Assembly (NCBI GenBank): GCA_947627005.1
Contig: CANQUJ010000005.1
Location: forward strand, 59,186-123,185
DNA length: 64,000 nt
Direction of reading: 5' to 3'
Origin: an uncultured Clostridia bacterium
Lineage (GTDB): Bacteria; Bacillota; Clostridia; Oscillospirales; Ruminococcaceae
The stretch's first letter is position 1. Each line of letters starts with the position of its first letter. Shown here one piece after another: positions 17,995-27,650 of this stretch. The position numbers and the translations under genes were made by a program. The notes under the pieces were generated by a model. The model had not been told where the DNA came from and ran no database searches. It saw only the letters and a program-made list of their open reading frames with translations.

Positions 17995-18837
17995 ATGTAT
18001 TTATTCGGAAAAAGGACCGATCTTGCCCTTGAAAGCGCAAATTCCGTTAAAACCGAGGGCGGACTGCCGCTCGGCGCAAGCCTTGAATCGAAAAAAACCG
18101 ACCGCTTTGAAATAACCTCGGTGGAAATATCCGGCGAGGAGGCCGCGAAAAGGCTTAATAAGCCGCTCGGGAGATATATAACCCTCGAATCGAAGGCGCG
18201 GCTCGACCTTATGCCCGAAGACTTTGAAAGCTCGGCGAGGGACCTTTCAAAAGAGATATCCTCTCTTTTGGGCGGAAGGAGAAACGTTTTGGTCGTGGGC
18301 CTCGGGAACGAGGAGATAACGCCGGACAGCCTCGGTCCGAGGGCGGTCTCTCATATTTTCGCGACGAGGCACATAAAATCAAACGCGCCCGAGCTTATGA
18401 GCGAAGGCATCGGGGAAGTCAGCGCGATAGCCCCGGGGGTTATGGGCCAGACCGGCATCGAGGCGGGAGAGATCGTAAAATCCGTCTGCGAGGCGATAAA
18501 GCCCTCGGCGGTGGTCGCGATAGACGCCCTTGCCTGCGCCGAGCCCTCTCATCTCGGCAGAACCTTTCAGCTCGCCGACTCTGGGATATCCCCCGGGAGC
18601 GGGGTTTTAAATTCGAGAAAAGAGCTTTCGGCACGCTCTCTCGGGGTCCCCTGCATAGCGCTCGGGGTGCCAACCGTAGCAGACCTTTGCGAGGGCGCCG
18701 CCGGCGAGCCGCTTATGGTGACCCCGCGCTCGGTGGATAAGCTTATAGGCTGTTCGGCGCAGCTTATCGCCGCCGCGCTTAACCTTGCGCTTCACCCCGG
18801 GCTTTCTTTTGAAGAGATCCTAAGCCTAACCTCGTGA
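17995..18837 (+). CDS. gpr: Germination protease GPR (small acid-soluble spore protein protease)
   Basis: This 280-residue member of peptidase family A25 degrades SASP proteins when spores germinate. The N-terminal RTDLALE is the family's processing-site region; here only six residues precede it, shorter than the propeptide of Bacillus GPR. Other family stretches include LVVGLGNEEITPDSLGPRAV, 'ISAIAPGVMGQTGIE'-like and VVAIDALA with a conserved Asp, and SGISPGSGV. Length is somewhat below that of Bacillus GPR (about 370) because insertions are absent. It shows the organism belongs to a spore-forming lineage. Start ATG follows AAAGGAGCC. Expression is expected to be forespore-specific; no sigma-G site was assigned. 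Confidence 0.92.
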   Translation: MYLFGKRTDLALESANSVKTEGGLPLGASLESKKTDRFEITSVEISGEEAAKRLNKPLGRYITLESKARLDLMPEDFESSARDLSKEISSLLGGRRNVLVVGLGNEEITPDSLGPRAVSHIFATRHIKSNAPELMSEGIGEVSAIAPGVMGQTGIEAGEIVKSVCEAIKPSAVVAIDALACAEPSHLGRTFQLADSGISPGSGVLNSRKELSARSLGVPCIALGVPTVADLCEGAAGEPLMVTPRSVDKLIGCSAQLIAAALNLALHPGLSFEEILSLTS

Positions 18838-18859
18838 TTTTATTTTTTAAAAAAATGTC

Positions 18860-18888
18860 TTGACATTTACCCTTTGGGGCGCTACACT
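18860..18888 (+). promoter_or_regulatory. acpP promoter
   Basis: TTGACA (18860-18865), 17-base spacer, TACACT (18883-18888), 37 bases before acpP. Confidence 0.72.
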
Positions 18889-18925
18889 ATATCTTGAATG
18901 AATTTTGACAGGAGGTACGGGCAAA

Positions 18926-19153
18926 ATGGTATACGAAAAAGTAAAGTCAATCATCGCGGAACAACTTGATATAGACCCCGAAAGCGTTACTTTCGACGCT
19001 TCGATCACCGACGATTTGGGCGCGGATTCTCTCGACGTAGTCGATCTTGTCATGTCCTTTGAAGACGAGTTCGGCGTCGAGATTCCCGACGAAGCAATAG
19101 AAAATATTCGCACCGTTTCGGACATTGTTAAATATATCGAAGACAACCAGTAA
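18926..19153 (+). CDS. acpP: Acyl carrier protein
   Basis: This 75-residue acidic helical protein has the phosphopantetheine attachment motif [19 protein letters not shown] (Ser in DSL) and the family's '[12 protein letters not shown]' lead. It carries growing acyl chains in fatty acid synthesis. ATG 18926 is taken because AGGAGGT precedes it; an upstream in-frame start at 18905 would cover that site. It stands alone between its own promoter and a terminator, with no other fab genes in the window. Confidence 0.95.
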   Translation: MVYEKVKSIIAEQLDIDPESVTFDASITDDLGADSLDVVDLVMSFEDEFGVEIPDEAIENIRTVSDIVKYIEDNQ

Positions 19154-19160
19154 AGTAAAA

Positions 19161-19194
19161 CGGCGCCCTTATGCGGGGCGCCGCGATTTTTATC
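19161..19194 (+). terminator. acpP terminator
   Basis: Perfect stem CGGCGCCC (19161-19168)/GGGCGCCG (19176-19183), then CGATTTTT. Confidence 0.88.
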
Positions 19195-19215
19195 GCACAA
19201 ATCGGCGAAAAGCTC

Positions 19216-19244
19216 TTGACAAAACCGAAAAGCGGTAGTATAAT
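19216..19244 (+). promoter_or_regulatory. Promoter of the trp operon
   Basis: Perfect TTGACA (19216-19221), 17-base spacer and perfect TATAAT (19239-19244), directly before the T-box leader. Confidence 0.88.
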
Positions 19245-19249
19245 CTCAT

Positions 19250-19540
19250 TCAGTCAAACCGTTGAAGCGGGAGTAAAGGCGGATAAGCTTGCAAAGAGAG
19301 TTCGGGGCGCTGGGATCCGAGCGAAACACCGTCCGTCATAATGGTCCGCAGAGGGTGCGATGAAAAGCCTTTGGTTTATCCCGAAGGCCGAGTATCTCGC
19401 AACGTGATGGCATACGTCAGTTGCCGGGGATATGAAGTATCCCGCTAAGCGCGCCGTTTTCGGCGAATCAAGGTGGCAACGCGGATAAGCGCAAAGCTGT
19501 TCGTCCTTGACAGATTTCTGTCATAGGGCGTTTTTTCTTT
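19250..19540 (+). promoter_or_regulatory. T-box leader of the trp operon
   Basis: A leader of about 310 bases between promoter and trpE. It has AAAGAGAGTT near 19293 (a stem I GA element) and the T-box antiterminator sequence AAGGTGGCAACGCGG at 19470-19484, a variant of AGGGTGGTACCGCG. A strong terminator follows (GACAG/CTGTC core, about 19506-19530, then TTTTTT). Uncharged tRNA-Trp is the expected ligand. TGG triplets at 19342 and 19372 are candidate specifiers, but I could not fold stem I reliably enough to choose. Confidence 0.88.
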
Positions 19541-19566
19541 ATTTGCCCAGGATTGGAGGAAACAAT

Positions 19567-21042
19567 ATGAACTTTACACCGTCGCTTAAAGAAATCGAAA
19601 GCCTTTCAAAAACCGGCGAATACAAGGTCTGCCCGATATCATGCGAGCTTTTGGCGGATTCCTTCACGCCGATCGAAGTATTGAGGTTTTTAAAGACCCT
19701 TTCGAGCCACTGCTATCTTTTGGAATCTATCGAGGGGAAAGAAAAGTGGGGGCGGTATACATTTTTGGGCTTCGAGCCTAAGATGGAGATAACCTATTCA
19801 AAAGGCGAGCTTTCGGCCGGGGGGAAGAAGATCAAGACCGCAGACCCCGCCGACGAGATACGCGGGATTTTAAAAGAATACAAAAGCCCGAAGATAGCTG
19901 GGCTTCCGCCGTTTACGGGCGGGCTTGTGGGGTATTTCGCATACGACTACTTCGGCGACGTCGAACCCGCCGCGCATGTCGACGTTTCGGACGAAGAGGA
20001 CTTTCGCGACCTCGACCTTATGCTCTTCGACAAGGTCATAGCCTTCGATAATTTTAGACAAAAAGTTATTTTAATCGCCAATATGCCGCTTTGTAATATA
20101 AAAGAGGGGTATGAAAAGACCTGCGCAGAGCTTGAAGCCCTCGCATCGGCCATTTTGTCGAACCGCGGAAGGGTCCCCTCGGAGCCGGGCGGCAAGCTTT
20201 TGAGCGAGGTCGTCCCGCTGTTCAGGCGCGAAGCCTATTGCTCGATGGTCGAGCGCGCGAAGAGATACATCAAAGAGGGGGACATCTTCCAGATAGTTCT
20301 TTCAAACCGCCTGAGCGCAAAATTCGAGGGCAGCCTTTTAAACGCGTACAGAATTTTGCGGACTATAAACCCCTCGCCATATATGTTCTATCTCTGCGGA
20401 ACCGACGTTGAAGTCGCCGGGGCCTCGCCGGAGACTTTGGTTAAGCTCGAAGACGGCGTTTTACACACCTTCCCCCTTGCGGGAACGAGGCGGCGAGGAA
20501 AGACCGAAGCCGAGGACAAGGCCCTTGAGGAGGAGCTCTTAAAAGACGAAAAAGAGCTCGCCGAGCACAATATGCTGGTCGACCTCGGGCGGAACGACCT
20601 TGGAAAGATATCGAAATTCGGGACGGTAGAGGTTGAAAAATATCACTCCATCGAGCGGTATTCCCACGTTATGCACATCGGCTCGACTGTCAGAGGGGAG
20701 ATCGACTCCGAAAAGTTCGACGCTCTCGACGCGGTCGGGGCGGTCCTTCCGGCGGGGACCCTTTCGGGTGCGCCGAAGATAAGTGCCTGCCAGCTTATAG
20801 GCGAGCTTGAAAACAACAAGCGCGGGATCTACGGCGGGGCGATAGGATATATCGACTTTGCCGGGAATCTTGACACCTGCATCGCGATAAGAATAGCCTA
20901 TAAAAAGAACGGCAAGGTGTTTGTTCGCTCGGGCGCGGGGATAGTCGCGGATTCCGTCCCCGAAAAGGAATACGAAGAATGTCTTAATAAGGCCGCCGCG
21001 GTTTTAAGCGCCCTTAAACAGGCGGAGGAGGTTTCGCAATGA
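19567..21042 (+). CDS. trpE: Anthranilate synthase component I
   Basis: This 491-residue enzyme converts chorismate and ammonia (from TrpG) to anthranilate, the first step of tryptophan synthesis. Chorismate-binding signatures are present: 'PSPYMFYLCG', ASPETLVKLEDG, PLAGTRRRGKT, LVDLGRNDLGKI, HVMHIGSTV and LPAGTLSGAPK. An N-terminal feedback region starts with the typical 'LLADSFTPIEVLRFL'. ATG 19567 has GGAGG eight bases upstream. Its last four bases overlap trpG (ATGA). Confidence 0.95.
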   Translation: MNFTPSLKEIESLSKTGEYKVCPISCELLADSFTPIEVLRFLKTLSSHCYLLESIEGKEKWGRYTFLGFEPKMEITYSKGELSAGGKKIKTADPADEIRGILKEYKSPKIAGLPPFTGGLVGYFAYDYFGDVEPAAHVDVSDEEDFRDLDLMLFDKVIAFDNFRQKVILIANMPLCNIKEGYEKTCAELEALASAILSNRGRVPSEPGGKLLSEVVPLFRREAYCSMVERAKRYIKEGDIFQIVLSNRLSAKFEGSLLNAYRILRTINPSPYMFYLCGTDVEVAGASPETLVKLEDGVLHTFPLAGTRRRGKTEAEDKALEEELLKDEKELAEHNMLVDLGRNDLGKISKFGTVEVEKYHSIERYSHVMHIGSTVRGEIDSEKFDALDAVGAVLPAGTLSGAPKISACQLIGELENNKRGIYGGAIGYIDFAGNLDTCIAIRIAYKKNGKVFVRSGAGIVADSVPEKEYEECLNKAAAVLSALKQAEEVSQ

Positions 21043-21608
21043 TTCTTCTTATAGACAATTACGACAGCTTTTCATACAATCTCTATCAGCTTGTAGGCGC
21101 GATCTCGCCGGATATAAGGGTTATTCGCAACGACGAGCTTACCGTTGAAGAAATCGAGGCGCTTAACCCCTCGCGGATTATACTTTCGCCCGGGCCGGGA
21201 AGGCCGGAGGACGCCGGAGTTACCGCTGCGGTTGCGGGGAGCGTTTCAAAGAGGATACCCACCCTCGGGGTATGTTTGGGGCACCAGGCGATATGCCTTG
21301 CCTACGGCGCGACCGTGACCTATGCGAAGCGGCTTATGCACGGCAAACAGTCGCTCGTAAAGCTGGATACCGAGTCTAAGCTCTTCAAGGGCTGCCCGAA
21401 CGAGGCGCTCGTCGCAAGGTATCACTCGCTTGCCGCCGACCCTAAGACTATCCCCGGCTGCTTAAAGATCACCGCCCGAACCGACGACGGCGAAATTATG
21501 GCGGTAGAGCACAGGGACTACCCCATCTTCGGCGTGCAGTTCCACCCCGAGAGCATTATGACCCCCGACGGCAAGAAGATTCTCGAAAACTTTATCTTTG
21601 GGCTATGA
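21039..21608 (+). CDS. trpG: Anthranilate synthase component II (glutamine amidotransferase)
   Basis: This 189-residue class I glutaminase supplies ammonia to TrpE. It has the N-terminal LLIDNYDSFSYNL, the oxyanion segment SPGPGRPEDAG, the nucleophile in GVCLGHQAI, and the catalytic His-Glu in VQFHPESIMT. It is unfused, overlapping trpE by four bases and the next gene by four bases. It could also serve PabB if one exists elsewhere. Confidence 0.95.
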   Translation: MILLIDNYDSFSYNLYQLVGAISPDIRVIRNDELTVEEIEALNPSRIILSPGPGRPEDAGVTAAVAGSVSKRIPTLGVCLGHQAICLAYGATVTYAKRLMHGKQSLVKLDTESKLFKGCPNEALVARYHSLAADPKTIPGCLKITARTDDGEIMAVEHRDYPIFGVQFHPESIMTPDGKKILENFIFGL

Positions 21609-22393
21609 TCGGGATCGCAGACAAAAACGACCCGCAGATTTTAGATTTTGCGGAGAAAAACAAGGCGCTCAGCCCGGTTTTTTCGAGCGGAGGGGACTTT
21701 AAAGAAAGGCTCTTTAGGGCCGATCTTCTGCTCGCCTGCCGCGATAAGGGCGAAATCAACGGCCTTTTCGCCTTTTCGGTTATCCCGGAAGACCGCTATA
21801 TCGAATGTATCGCGGCGCTTTGCGAAAGCTCCGAGCCGTTTTTCGAGGTCTTCGATTACCTCAAAGAGCGCTTCAAGGGCTTCGACTCCGACTGGGTAGT
21901 AAACCCGCGAAACAGGGCCGCGAACGCCGCTCTTTCAAGCCTCGGCGCTACCGCCTTTCCGCCGCTATTCGGATATATGCTGAAAAGCCCGGCGGTTTTC
22001 CCGGTCGACCCGCGGATAAAGCCGCTTTCAAGCGAAGTGACGCCCGAATATATCGCGCTCCACTCGACCGACGTTTATTGGACGGCGCAGAGGGTCATAG
22101 AATCCGACTGCTTCAAGGTTTTCACCGCCTTTTGCGACGGAAGATTGGCGGGGTATATCGACGTCCGCATATCCGAAAAGGCCGGCTTTTCCGAGCCGTT
22201 CGACCTTAAAGTTTTTGAAGAATTTCGCGGCGAAGGGCTTGAAGAGGCGCTTTTAAGGTCCGCGATTACATATCTTAAAACCCCGATGTTTATGATGACC
22301 GAGGGCGACGGCGCAGAGCTTTCGGCGCTTAAGGCGGCGGGGTTCTCCCCGAAGCCGGAGACCGACAACGCCACCTATCATATCGTTTTATAA
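21605..22393 (+). CDS. GNAT-like protein inserted in the trp operon (function unknown)
   Basis: This 262-residue protein is not a known trp enzyme. The second half has the look of an acetyltransferase fold: AGYIDVRI (beta-4), then [20 protein letters not shown], resembling the R/Q-x-x-G-x-G/A acetyl-CoA loop, and a final [14 protein letters not shown]. The first half has a weaker similar plan ([22 protein letters not shown]), suggesting a tandem GNAT. It overlaps trpG by four bases and precedes trpD by 28, so it is co-expressed with tryptophan genes. Substrate unknown; a role in modifying an amino acid or intermediate is a guess. Confidence 0.6.
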   Translation: MIGIADKNDPQILDFAEKNKALSPVFSSGGDFKERLFRADLLLACRDKGEINGLFAFSVIPEDRYIECIAALCESSEPFFEVFDYLKERFKGFDSDWVVNPRNRAANAALSSLGATAFPPLFGYMLKSPAVFPVDPRIKPLSSEVTPEYIALHSTDVYWTAQRVIESDCFKVFTAFCDGRLAGYIDVRISEKAGFSEPFDLKVFEEFRGEGLEEALLRSAITYLKTPMFMMTEGDGAELSALKAAGFSPKPETDNATYHIVL

Positions 22394-22421
22394 TACATTT
22401 TTATATCAGGAGGAAACCAAA

Positions 22422-23444
22422 ATGATCAAAGAAGCAATCGCAAAAATCGTCACAAAGCAGGATCTGAGCTACGACGAAGCCTATACGGTCATGAACGAGA
22501 TAATGACCGGCGCTACCTCGCCGACCCAAAACGCCGCCTTTTTGGCCGCTCTTTCAACAAAAAGCACCAAATCCGAGACGATAGACGAGATCTCGGGCTG
22601 CGCCGCCGCGATGAGAGCCGCCGCCCTTAACGTCGACAAGGGGGATATGGAGCTTTTGGAGATAGTCGGGACCGGCGGAGACAACGCGGGCTCGATAAAT
22701 ATTTCGACCACCTCGGCGCTTATAGTCGCCGCGGCGGGGATAAAAGTCGCGAAGCATGGCAACCGGGCCGCAAGCTCGAAATGCGGCGCGGCGGATTGCC
22801 TTGAGGCTTTGGGGGTAAACATCGACCTCTCGCCCGAAAAATGCCTCGAACTTTTAAACAGCATCGGCATCTGCTTCTTCTTCGCACAAAAATACCACCC
22901 CTCGATGAAATACGTCGGCGCGATTCGCCGCGAGCTCGGATTCAGGACCGTGTTCAACATTCTGGGTCCGCTTACCAACCCCGCCCACCCCGACCTTCAG
23001 CTTTTGGGCGTATACGACGAATCCCTCTGCGAGCCCCTCGCAAAGGTTTTGATGAACCTCGGCGTAAAGCGCGGAATGGTGGTATACGGGCAGGATAAGC
23101 TCGACGAAATTTCGATAAGCTCGCCGACTACCGTCTGCGAATTTAAAGACGGAATGTATAAAACCTACGTCATAAAGCCCGAAGACTTCGGCTTTAAAAC
23201 CTGCAAGAAGAGCGAGCTCGTGGGCGGCTCTCCCGCAGAGAATGCGACCATCACCACCGCTATTTTAAAGGGAGTAGAAAAAGGCGCAAAGCGCAACGCG
23301 GTTCTGATGAACGCCGGCGCGGCGATATACATCGGCGGAAAGGCCGAGAATATGGCCGAGGGAATCAACAAGGCCGCCGAGCTTATAGATTCCGGCGCGG
23401 CGTTCCGCAAGCTCGACGAATTTGTCAAGGCCTCGAACGCATGA
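22422..23444 (+). CDS. trpD: Anthranilate phosphoribosyltransferase
   Basis: This 340-residue enzyme joins anthranilate to PRPP. The PRPP loop [30 protein letters not shown], the '[20 protein letters not shown]' segment, [14 protein letters not shown] and DEISISSPT are all typical. AGGAGGAAACC precedes the ATG. The stop overlaps trpC by four bases. Confidence 0.96.
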   Translation: MIKEAIAKIVTKQDLSYDEAYTVMNEIMTGATSPTQNAAFLAALSTKSTKSETIDEISGCAAAMRAAALNVDKGDMELLEIVGTGGDNAGSINISTTSALIVAAAGIKVAKHGNRAASSKCGAADCLEALGVNIDLSPEKCLELLNSIGICFFFAQKYHPSMKYVGAIRRELGFRTVFNILGPLTNPAHPDLQLLGVYDESLCEPLAKVLMNLGVKRGMVVYGQDKLDEISISSPTTVCEFKDGMYKTYVIKPEDFGFKTCKKSELVGGSPAENATITTAILKGVEKGAKRNAVLMNAGAAIYIGGKAENMAEGINKAAELIDSGAAFRKLDEFVKASNA

Positions 23445-24220
23445 CGATACTCGACATTTTGGCGCAGAGCGCAAAAGAGAGAACCGAGGCGAGAAAAAAG
23501 CTTTTGCCGAAGGGCGCGATAGTTCAAAAAGCGCTCGGGCTTGAAAAGCAGGGCTTCGAGTTTGAAAAAGCCTTAAAAAAGCGCGGCCTTTCGTTTATCT
23601 GCGAATGTAAAAAGGCGTCGCCCTCTAAGGGGCTTATTTCGCCGGATTTTAAATACCTCGAAATTGCGAAAGACTATGAGGCCGCCGGAGCAGACGCGAT
23701 TTCCGTCCTTACCGAGCCGACCAAGTTTTTGGGGAGCGACGACTACCTTCGCGAAATTTCGGAAGAAGTCAAAATCCCCTGCCTAAGAAAAGACTTCACC
23801 GTCGACGACTACATGATCTTTGAGGCGAGGCTTTTGGGCGCAAAGGCGGTGCTTTTGATCTGCTCGATCCTCGACAAAAAGCAGCTTAAGGACTATATCG
23901 AGATCTGCGACGGACTGGGGCTTTCGGCGCTTACCGAAGCCCACGGCGAAGACGAGATCGAGACCGCGCTTAGCTGCGGGGCGAGGATAATCGGGGTAAA
24001 TAACCGCAATCTTAAAGACTTTTCGGTGGATACCGAAAACAGCCGCAAGCTTCGCTCGCTCGTCCCCGGCGACAGAATTTTCGTATCCGAGAGCGGAGTT
24101 AAAACCCGCGAAGACGTTAAAAAGCTTGAAGAAATCGGCGCGGACGCGGTTTTAGTCGGCGAAACGCTTATGAGGGCGGAGAACAGAGTCGAAAAGCTTA
24201 GGGAGCTTAAAGGGCTATGA
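23441..24220 (+). CDS. trpC: Indole-3-glycerol phosphate synthase
   Basis: This 259-residue TIM barrel closes the indole ring from CdRP. It has the family's [15 protein letters not shown] (catalytic Lys), [44 protein letters not shown] and VSESGVKT. It is monofunctional, with trpF as a separate gene that overlaps by four bases. Confidence 0.96.
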   Translation: MTILDILAQSAKERTEARKKLLPKGAIVQKALGLEKQGFEFEKALKKRGLSFICECKKASPSKGLISPDFKYLEIAKDYEAAGADAISVLTEPTKFLGSDDYLREISEEVKIPCLRKDFTVDDYMIFEARLLGAKAVLLICSILDKKQLKDYIEICDGLGLSALTEAHGEDEIETALSCGARIIGVNNRNLKDFSVDTENSRKLRSLVPGDRIFVSESGVKTREDVKKLEEIGADAVLVGETLMRAENRVEKLRELKGL

Positions 24221-24822
24221 CCAAAATCAAATTCTGCGGAAACCGCGACCCGAAGACCGCTTTTGCGATAAACGATATCCTGCCGGATTACGTCGGGTTT
24301 ATCCTATCGCCGAGGTTTAAAAGATTTATCCCGCTTGAAAGGGCGGCGGAGTTTAAATCCGCCCTCGACAAGAGGATAAAAACTGTCGGCGTTTTCGTCG
24401 ACGAGCCGTACGAATACGTCGAAGCGGCTCTTAAAAGCGAAGCGATAGACATAGCGCAGCTTCATGGGCTTGAAGACGAAAGCTTTATCGAGCGGCTTAA
24501 AAAATCGGCCGGAAAGCCGATAATAAAGGCTTTTAAGATAGAGTCGGCGGAAGACGTTTTAAAGGCGGCGGCCTCTTCGGCGGATTACGTCCTTCTGGAT
24601 TCGGGCACCGGTACCGGAAAGAGCTTCGACTGGTCGCTTATAAAAAACATCGGGAGGGAATTTTTCCTCGCCGGGGGGCTTTGCCCCGAAAACGTCTCGG
24701 GCGCGATTGAAAAATGCCGCCCGTTCGCGGTCGACGTAAGCTCGGGGATAGAGACCGATTCGGTCAAAGACCCGGAAAAAATGCGAAAATTTGCGGCTGC
24801 CGTCCGCAGAATAAAGGAGTAA
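24217..24822 (+). CDS. trpF: Phosphoribosylanthranilate isomerase
   Basis: This 201-residue TIM barrel catalyses the Amadori rearrangement of PRA to CdRP. The catalytic cysteine lies in IKFCGNRDPK, replacing the more usual KICG. DYVGFILSPRFKRFI, DIAQLHG, YVLLDSGTGTGKSFDW and LAGGLCPENV match the family, and the C-terminal region holds VDVSSGIET. Its 3' end doubles as the trpB ribosome binding site (AAAGGAG). Confidence 0.94.
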   Translation: MTKIKFCGNRDPKTAFAINDILPDYVGFILSPRFKRFIPLERAAEFKSALDKRIKTVGVFVDEPYEYVEAALKSEAIDIAQLHGLEDESFIERLKKSAGKPIIKAFKIESAEDVLKAAASSADYVLLDSGTGTGKSFDWSLIKNIGREFFLAGGLCPENVSGAIEKCRPFAVDVSSGIETDSVKDPEKMRKFAAAVRRIKE

Positions 24823-24828
24823 TGAAAT

Positions 24829-26019
24829 ATGTCACAATCAAAAGGGCGCTTCGGAATCCACGGCGGGCAGTATATCCCCGAAACGCTTATGAACGCGGTT
24901 ATAGAGCTTGAGGCCGCCTATAACAAATATAAAGACGACCCGGAGTTTAACCGCGAGCTTACCGCGCTTTTAAACGACTATGCCGGCCGACCCTCCCGCC
25001 TATATTACGCCGAAAAGATGACCCGCGACCTCGGAGGCGCGAAGATCTATCTCAAGCGCGAAGACCTTAACCACACCGGCGCGCACAAGATAAACAATGT
25101 CCTCGGGCAGGCGCTTTTAGCCAAAAAGATGGGCAAGACCCGCCTTATCGCAGAGACCGGCGCGGGCCAGCACGGAGTCGCCACAGCGACCGCCGCCGCC
25201 CTTATGGGAATGGAGTGCGTTGTCTTTATGGGCGAGGAGGACACCAAGCGCCAAGCCCTTAACGTCTATCGAATGAGGCTTTTGGGGTCCGAGGTCATAC
25301 CCGTCAAGACCGGCACCGCAACCCTTAAAGACGCCGTAAGCGAGGCTATGCGCGAATGGACGAGGAGAATCGCCGACACCCACTACTGCCTCGGCTCGGT
25401 TATGGGGCCGCACCCCTTCCCGACCATCGTCCGCGACTTTCAGGCGGTCATCTCTAAAGAGATCAAGCAGCAGCTTTTTGAAAAAGAGGGCAAGCTGCCC
25501 GACGCGGTAATCGCCTGCGTGGGCGGCGGGTCTAACGCCATCGGCAGCTTCTATAACTTCATCAACGACGAAAGCGTCGCGCTAATCGGCTGCGAGGCCG
25601 CCGGAAGAGGAATAGACACCTTCGAGACCGCCGCGACCGTCAACACCGGCAGACTCGGAATCTTCCACGGAATGAAATCATACTTCTGCCAAGACGAATT
25701 CGGGCAGATCGCGCCGGTTTATTCGATTTCCGCGGGGCTCGACTACCCGGGAGTCGGCCCGGAGCACGCCTATCTGCACGACATCGGCAGGGCGCAGTAC
25801 GTCCCGATCACCGACGACGAGGCAGTCGACGCGTTTGAATACCTCGCGAAGACCGAGGGAATCATCCCCGCGATAGAATCGGCCCACGCCGTCGCGTATG
25901 CAATGAAGCTTGCGCCGACTATGGATAAAGACAAAATCATCGTCGTGACCCTTTCGGGCCGGGGCGACAAGGACTGCGCGGCGATCGCGAGATACAGAGG
26001 TGAAGACATCAATGAATAG
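24829..26019 (+). CDS. trpB: Tryptophan synthase beta chain
   Basis: This 396-residue PLP enzyme makes tryptophan from indole and serine. The PLP lysine is in [22 protein letters not shown], the phosphate-binding GGGSNAIG, and the C-terminal TLSGRGDKD are conserved. It is TrpB1-type (length and motifs), which pairs with TrpA. The RBS lies within the end of trpF. The trpA start overlaps its last eight bases. Confidence 0.97.
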   Translation: MSQSKGRFGIHGGQYIPETLMNAVIELEAAYNKYKDDPEFNRELTALLNDYAGRPSRLYYAEKMTRDLGGAKIYLKREDLNHTGAHKINNVLGQALLAKKMGKTRLIAETGAGQHGVATATAAALMGMECVVFMGEEDTKRQALNVYRMRLLGSEVIPVKTGTATLKDAVSEAMREWTRRIADTHYCLGSVMGPHPFPTIVRDFQAVISKEIKQQLFEKEGKLPDAVIACVGGGSNAIGSFYNFINDESVALIGCEAAGRGIDTFETAATVNTGRLGIFHGMKSYFCQDEFGQIAPVYSISAGLDYPGVGPEHAYLHDIGRAQYVPITDDEAVDAFEYLAKTEGIIPAIESAHAVAYAMKLAPTMDKDKIIVVTLSGRGDKDCAAIARYRGEDINE

Positions 26020-26779
26020 CATAAAATCCGCCTTTGAAAACGGCAAGGCGTTTATCCCCTTTATAACCTGCGGCGACCCCGACCTTGAAACCACCGCTAA
26101 GGTCGTCCGCGAGGCTGTTAAAAACGGCGCTGACCTCATCGAGCTGGGTATCCCCTTTTCGGATCCGACCGCCGAGGGCCCGGTCATTCAGGCCGCGAAT
26201 ATCCGCGCGCTCTCGGGAGGAGTCACCACCGACAAGGTTTTCGACCTTGTGAGAAATCTCCGCGCCGACGTTGAGATCCCGCTGGTGTTTATGACCTATG
26301 CGAACGTAGTGTTCAGCTATGGAGCAGAGAGGTTTATCTCGACCTGCAAAGAGACCGGGATAAACGGCCTTATCCTTCCCGACCTGCCTTATGAAGAGCG
26401 CGAGGAGTTCGAGCCTATCTGCAAAAAATACGGAATCGCGCTGATCCCGCTTATCGCGCCGACCTCGGAAAACAGAATCGCGATGATAGCCAAGGCGGCC
26501 GAGGGCTTTATCTACGTTGTTTCAAGCCTCGGGGTCACCGGCGAGAGAAAAGAGATCACCACCGACATCGGCGCGATCGTGAAGATAATCCGCGAGAACA
26601 CCGACCTGCCCTGCGCGGTCGGATTCGGGATATCGACCCCCGAGCAGGCGAAAAAAATGTCCGCCCTGTCGGACGGCGCTATCGTCGGCTCGGCGATAAT
26701 CAAGATAATCGAGAAATTCGGCAAAGACGCCGCGCCGCATGTCGGGGAATACGTCAAGTCGATGAAATCGGCGATGTGA
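26012..26779 (+). CDS. trpA: Tryptophan synthase alpha chain
   Basis: This TIM barrel of about 255 residues cleaves indole-3-glycerol phosphate. The catalytic Glu is in [20 protein letters not shown] and the Asp in [11 protein letters not shown]. '[12 protein letters not shown]' and [10 protein letters not shown] form the phosphate site. ATG 26012 has GAGGTG nine bases before it and is preferred over an in-frame GTG at 26000. It closes the set trpEGDCFBA, so the organism can make tryptophan from chorismate. Confidence 0.95.
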   Translation: MNSIKSAFENGKAFIPFITCGDPDLETTAKVVREAVKNGADLIELGIPFSDPTAEGPVIQAANIRALSGGVTTDKVFDLVRNLRADVEIPLVFMTYANVVFSYGAERFISTCKETGINGLILPDLPYEEREEFEPICKKYGIALIPLIAPTSENRIAMIAKAAEGFIYVVSSLGVTGERKEITTDIGAIVKIIRENTDLPCAVGFGISTPEQAKKMSALSDGAIVGSAIIKIIEKFGKDAAPHVGEYVKSMKSAM

Positions 26780-26794
26780 AAAAAGGATGCTCCT

Positions 26795-27565
26795 ATGGAC
26801 TTTCTTGAAACCTACTACCAAAACTATGACGAGGACGGCAGGCTGCTTTCTCAGCACGGTCAGGTCGAGTACATCACTACCCGAAAATATATTCGCGAAT
26901 ACCTTAGCGAGCCGATACTCGAAGTCGGCGCGGGAACCGGCCGATACAGCGTAACCCTCGCGAAAGAGGGGCATGATGTCACCGCGGTCGACCTTGTCGC
27001 CCATAACCTTGAGATTCTTCGCAAAAAGCTTGACGGCAGCGAAAAAATCGCAGTCATGCAGGGCAACGCCCTCGACCTCTCCGCCCTTCCCGACAATCAT
27101 TTCGGGCTGACCCTTGTTTTGGGGCCGATGTATCATCTTTATACAAAGGCCGATAAGCTCCGCGCGCTGCGCGAGGCAGTTCGTGTCACAAAGCCGAACG
27201 GGCATATCTTGGTGGCCTACTGCATGAACGAGCCGACGGTGATACAAGATGTCTTCAGACTGAACAAGCTGCGCGAGGTGATGGATTTAAATATGCTCAC
27301 GCCGGATTGGCACTGCATAAGCGAGCCGAAAGACCTTTTCGAGCTTGTCCGCACCGAGGACATCGCCGAGCTTGACGGCGCCCTGCCGGTCGAGAGAATA
27401 AAGCTTGTCGCCACCGACGGCGCGACAAACTATATGCGGGAATACATCGACAACATGGACGAAGAGACTTTTGCAAAATGGGTGGAGTACCACCTTGCGA
27501 CATGCGAGCGGCAGGATATCATCGGCGCCTCGCACCACACGCTGGATATTTTGCGGAAAATATAA
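26795..27565 (+). CDS. Class I SAM-dependent methyltransferase
   Basis: This 256-residue protein has SAM-binding motif I ILEVGAGTGRYSVTLAKEGH, acidic motif II VTAVDLV, and motif IV LVLGPMYHL. The post-core NGHILVAYCMNEPTV, with a helical lid, is common in small-molecule methyltransferases. The substrate is not evident. It follows trpA by 15 bases and precedes the operon terminator, so it may be co-transcribed with trp genes, though a link to tryptophan is not implied. Confidence 0.8.
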   Translation: MDFLETYYQNYDEDGRLLSQHGQVEYITTRKYIREYLSEPILEVGAGTGRYSVTLAKEGHDVTAVDLVAHNLEILRKKLDGSEKIAVMQGNALDLSALPDNHFGLTLVLGPMYHLYTKADKLRALREAVRVTKPNGHILVAYCMNEPTVIQDVFRLNKLREVMDLNMLTPDWHCISEPKDLFELVRTEDIAELDGALPVERIKLVATDGATNYMREYIDNMDEETFAKWVEYHLATCERQDIIGASHHTLDILRKI

Positions 27566-27603
27566 TAAAAAAGCGTCCGAAAAGGGCGCTTTTTTCGCTT
27601 TTT
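27565..27603. terminator. Terminator at the end of the trp operon
   Basis: Stem AAAAGCGTCC/GGGCGCTTTT (one wobble pair) with loop GAAAA, then TTCGCTTTTTT. A-rich left flank makes it usable on both strands, between convergent units. Confidence 0.85.
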
Positions 27604-27650
27604 TATCTCCGAGGCAGTTATTCTGCGGCCGCAAGTGCGCGGGACTGACT

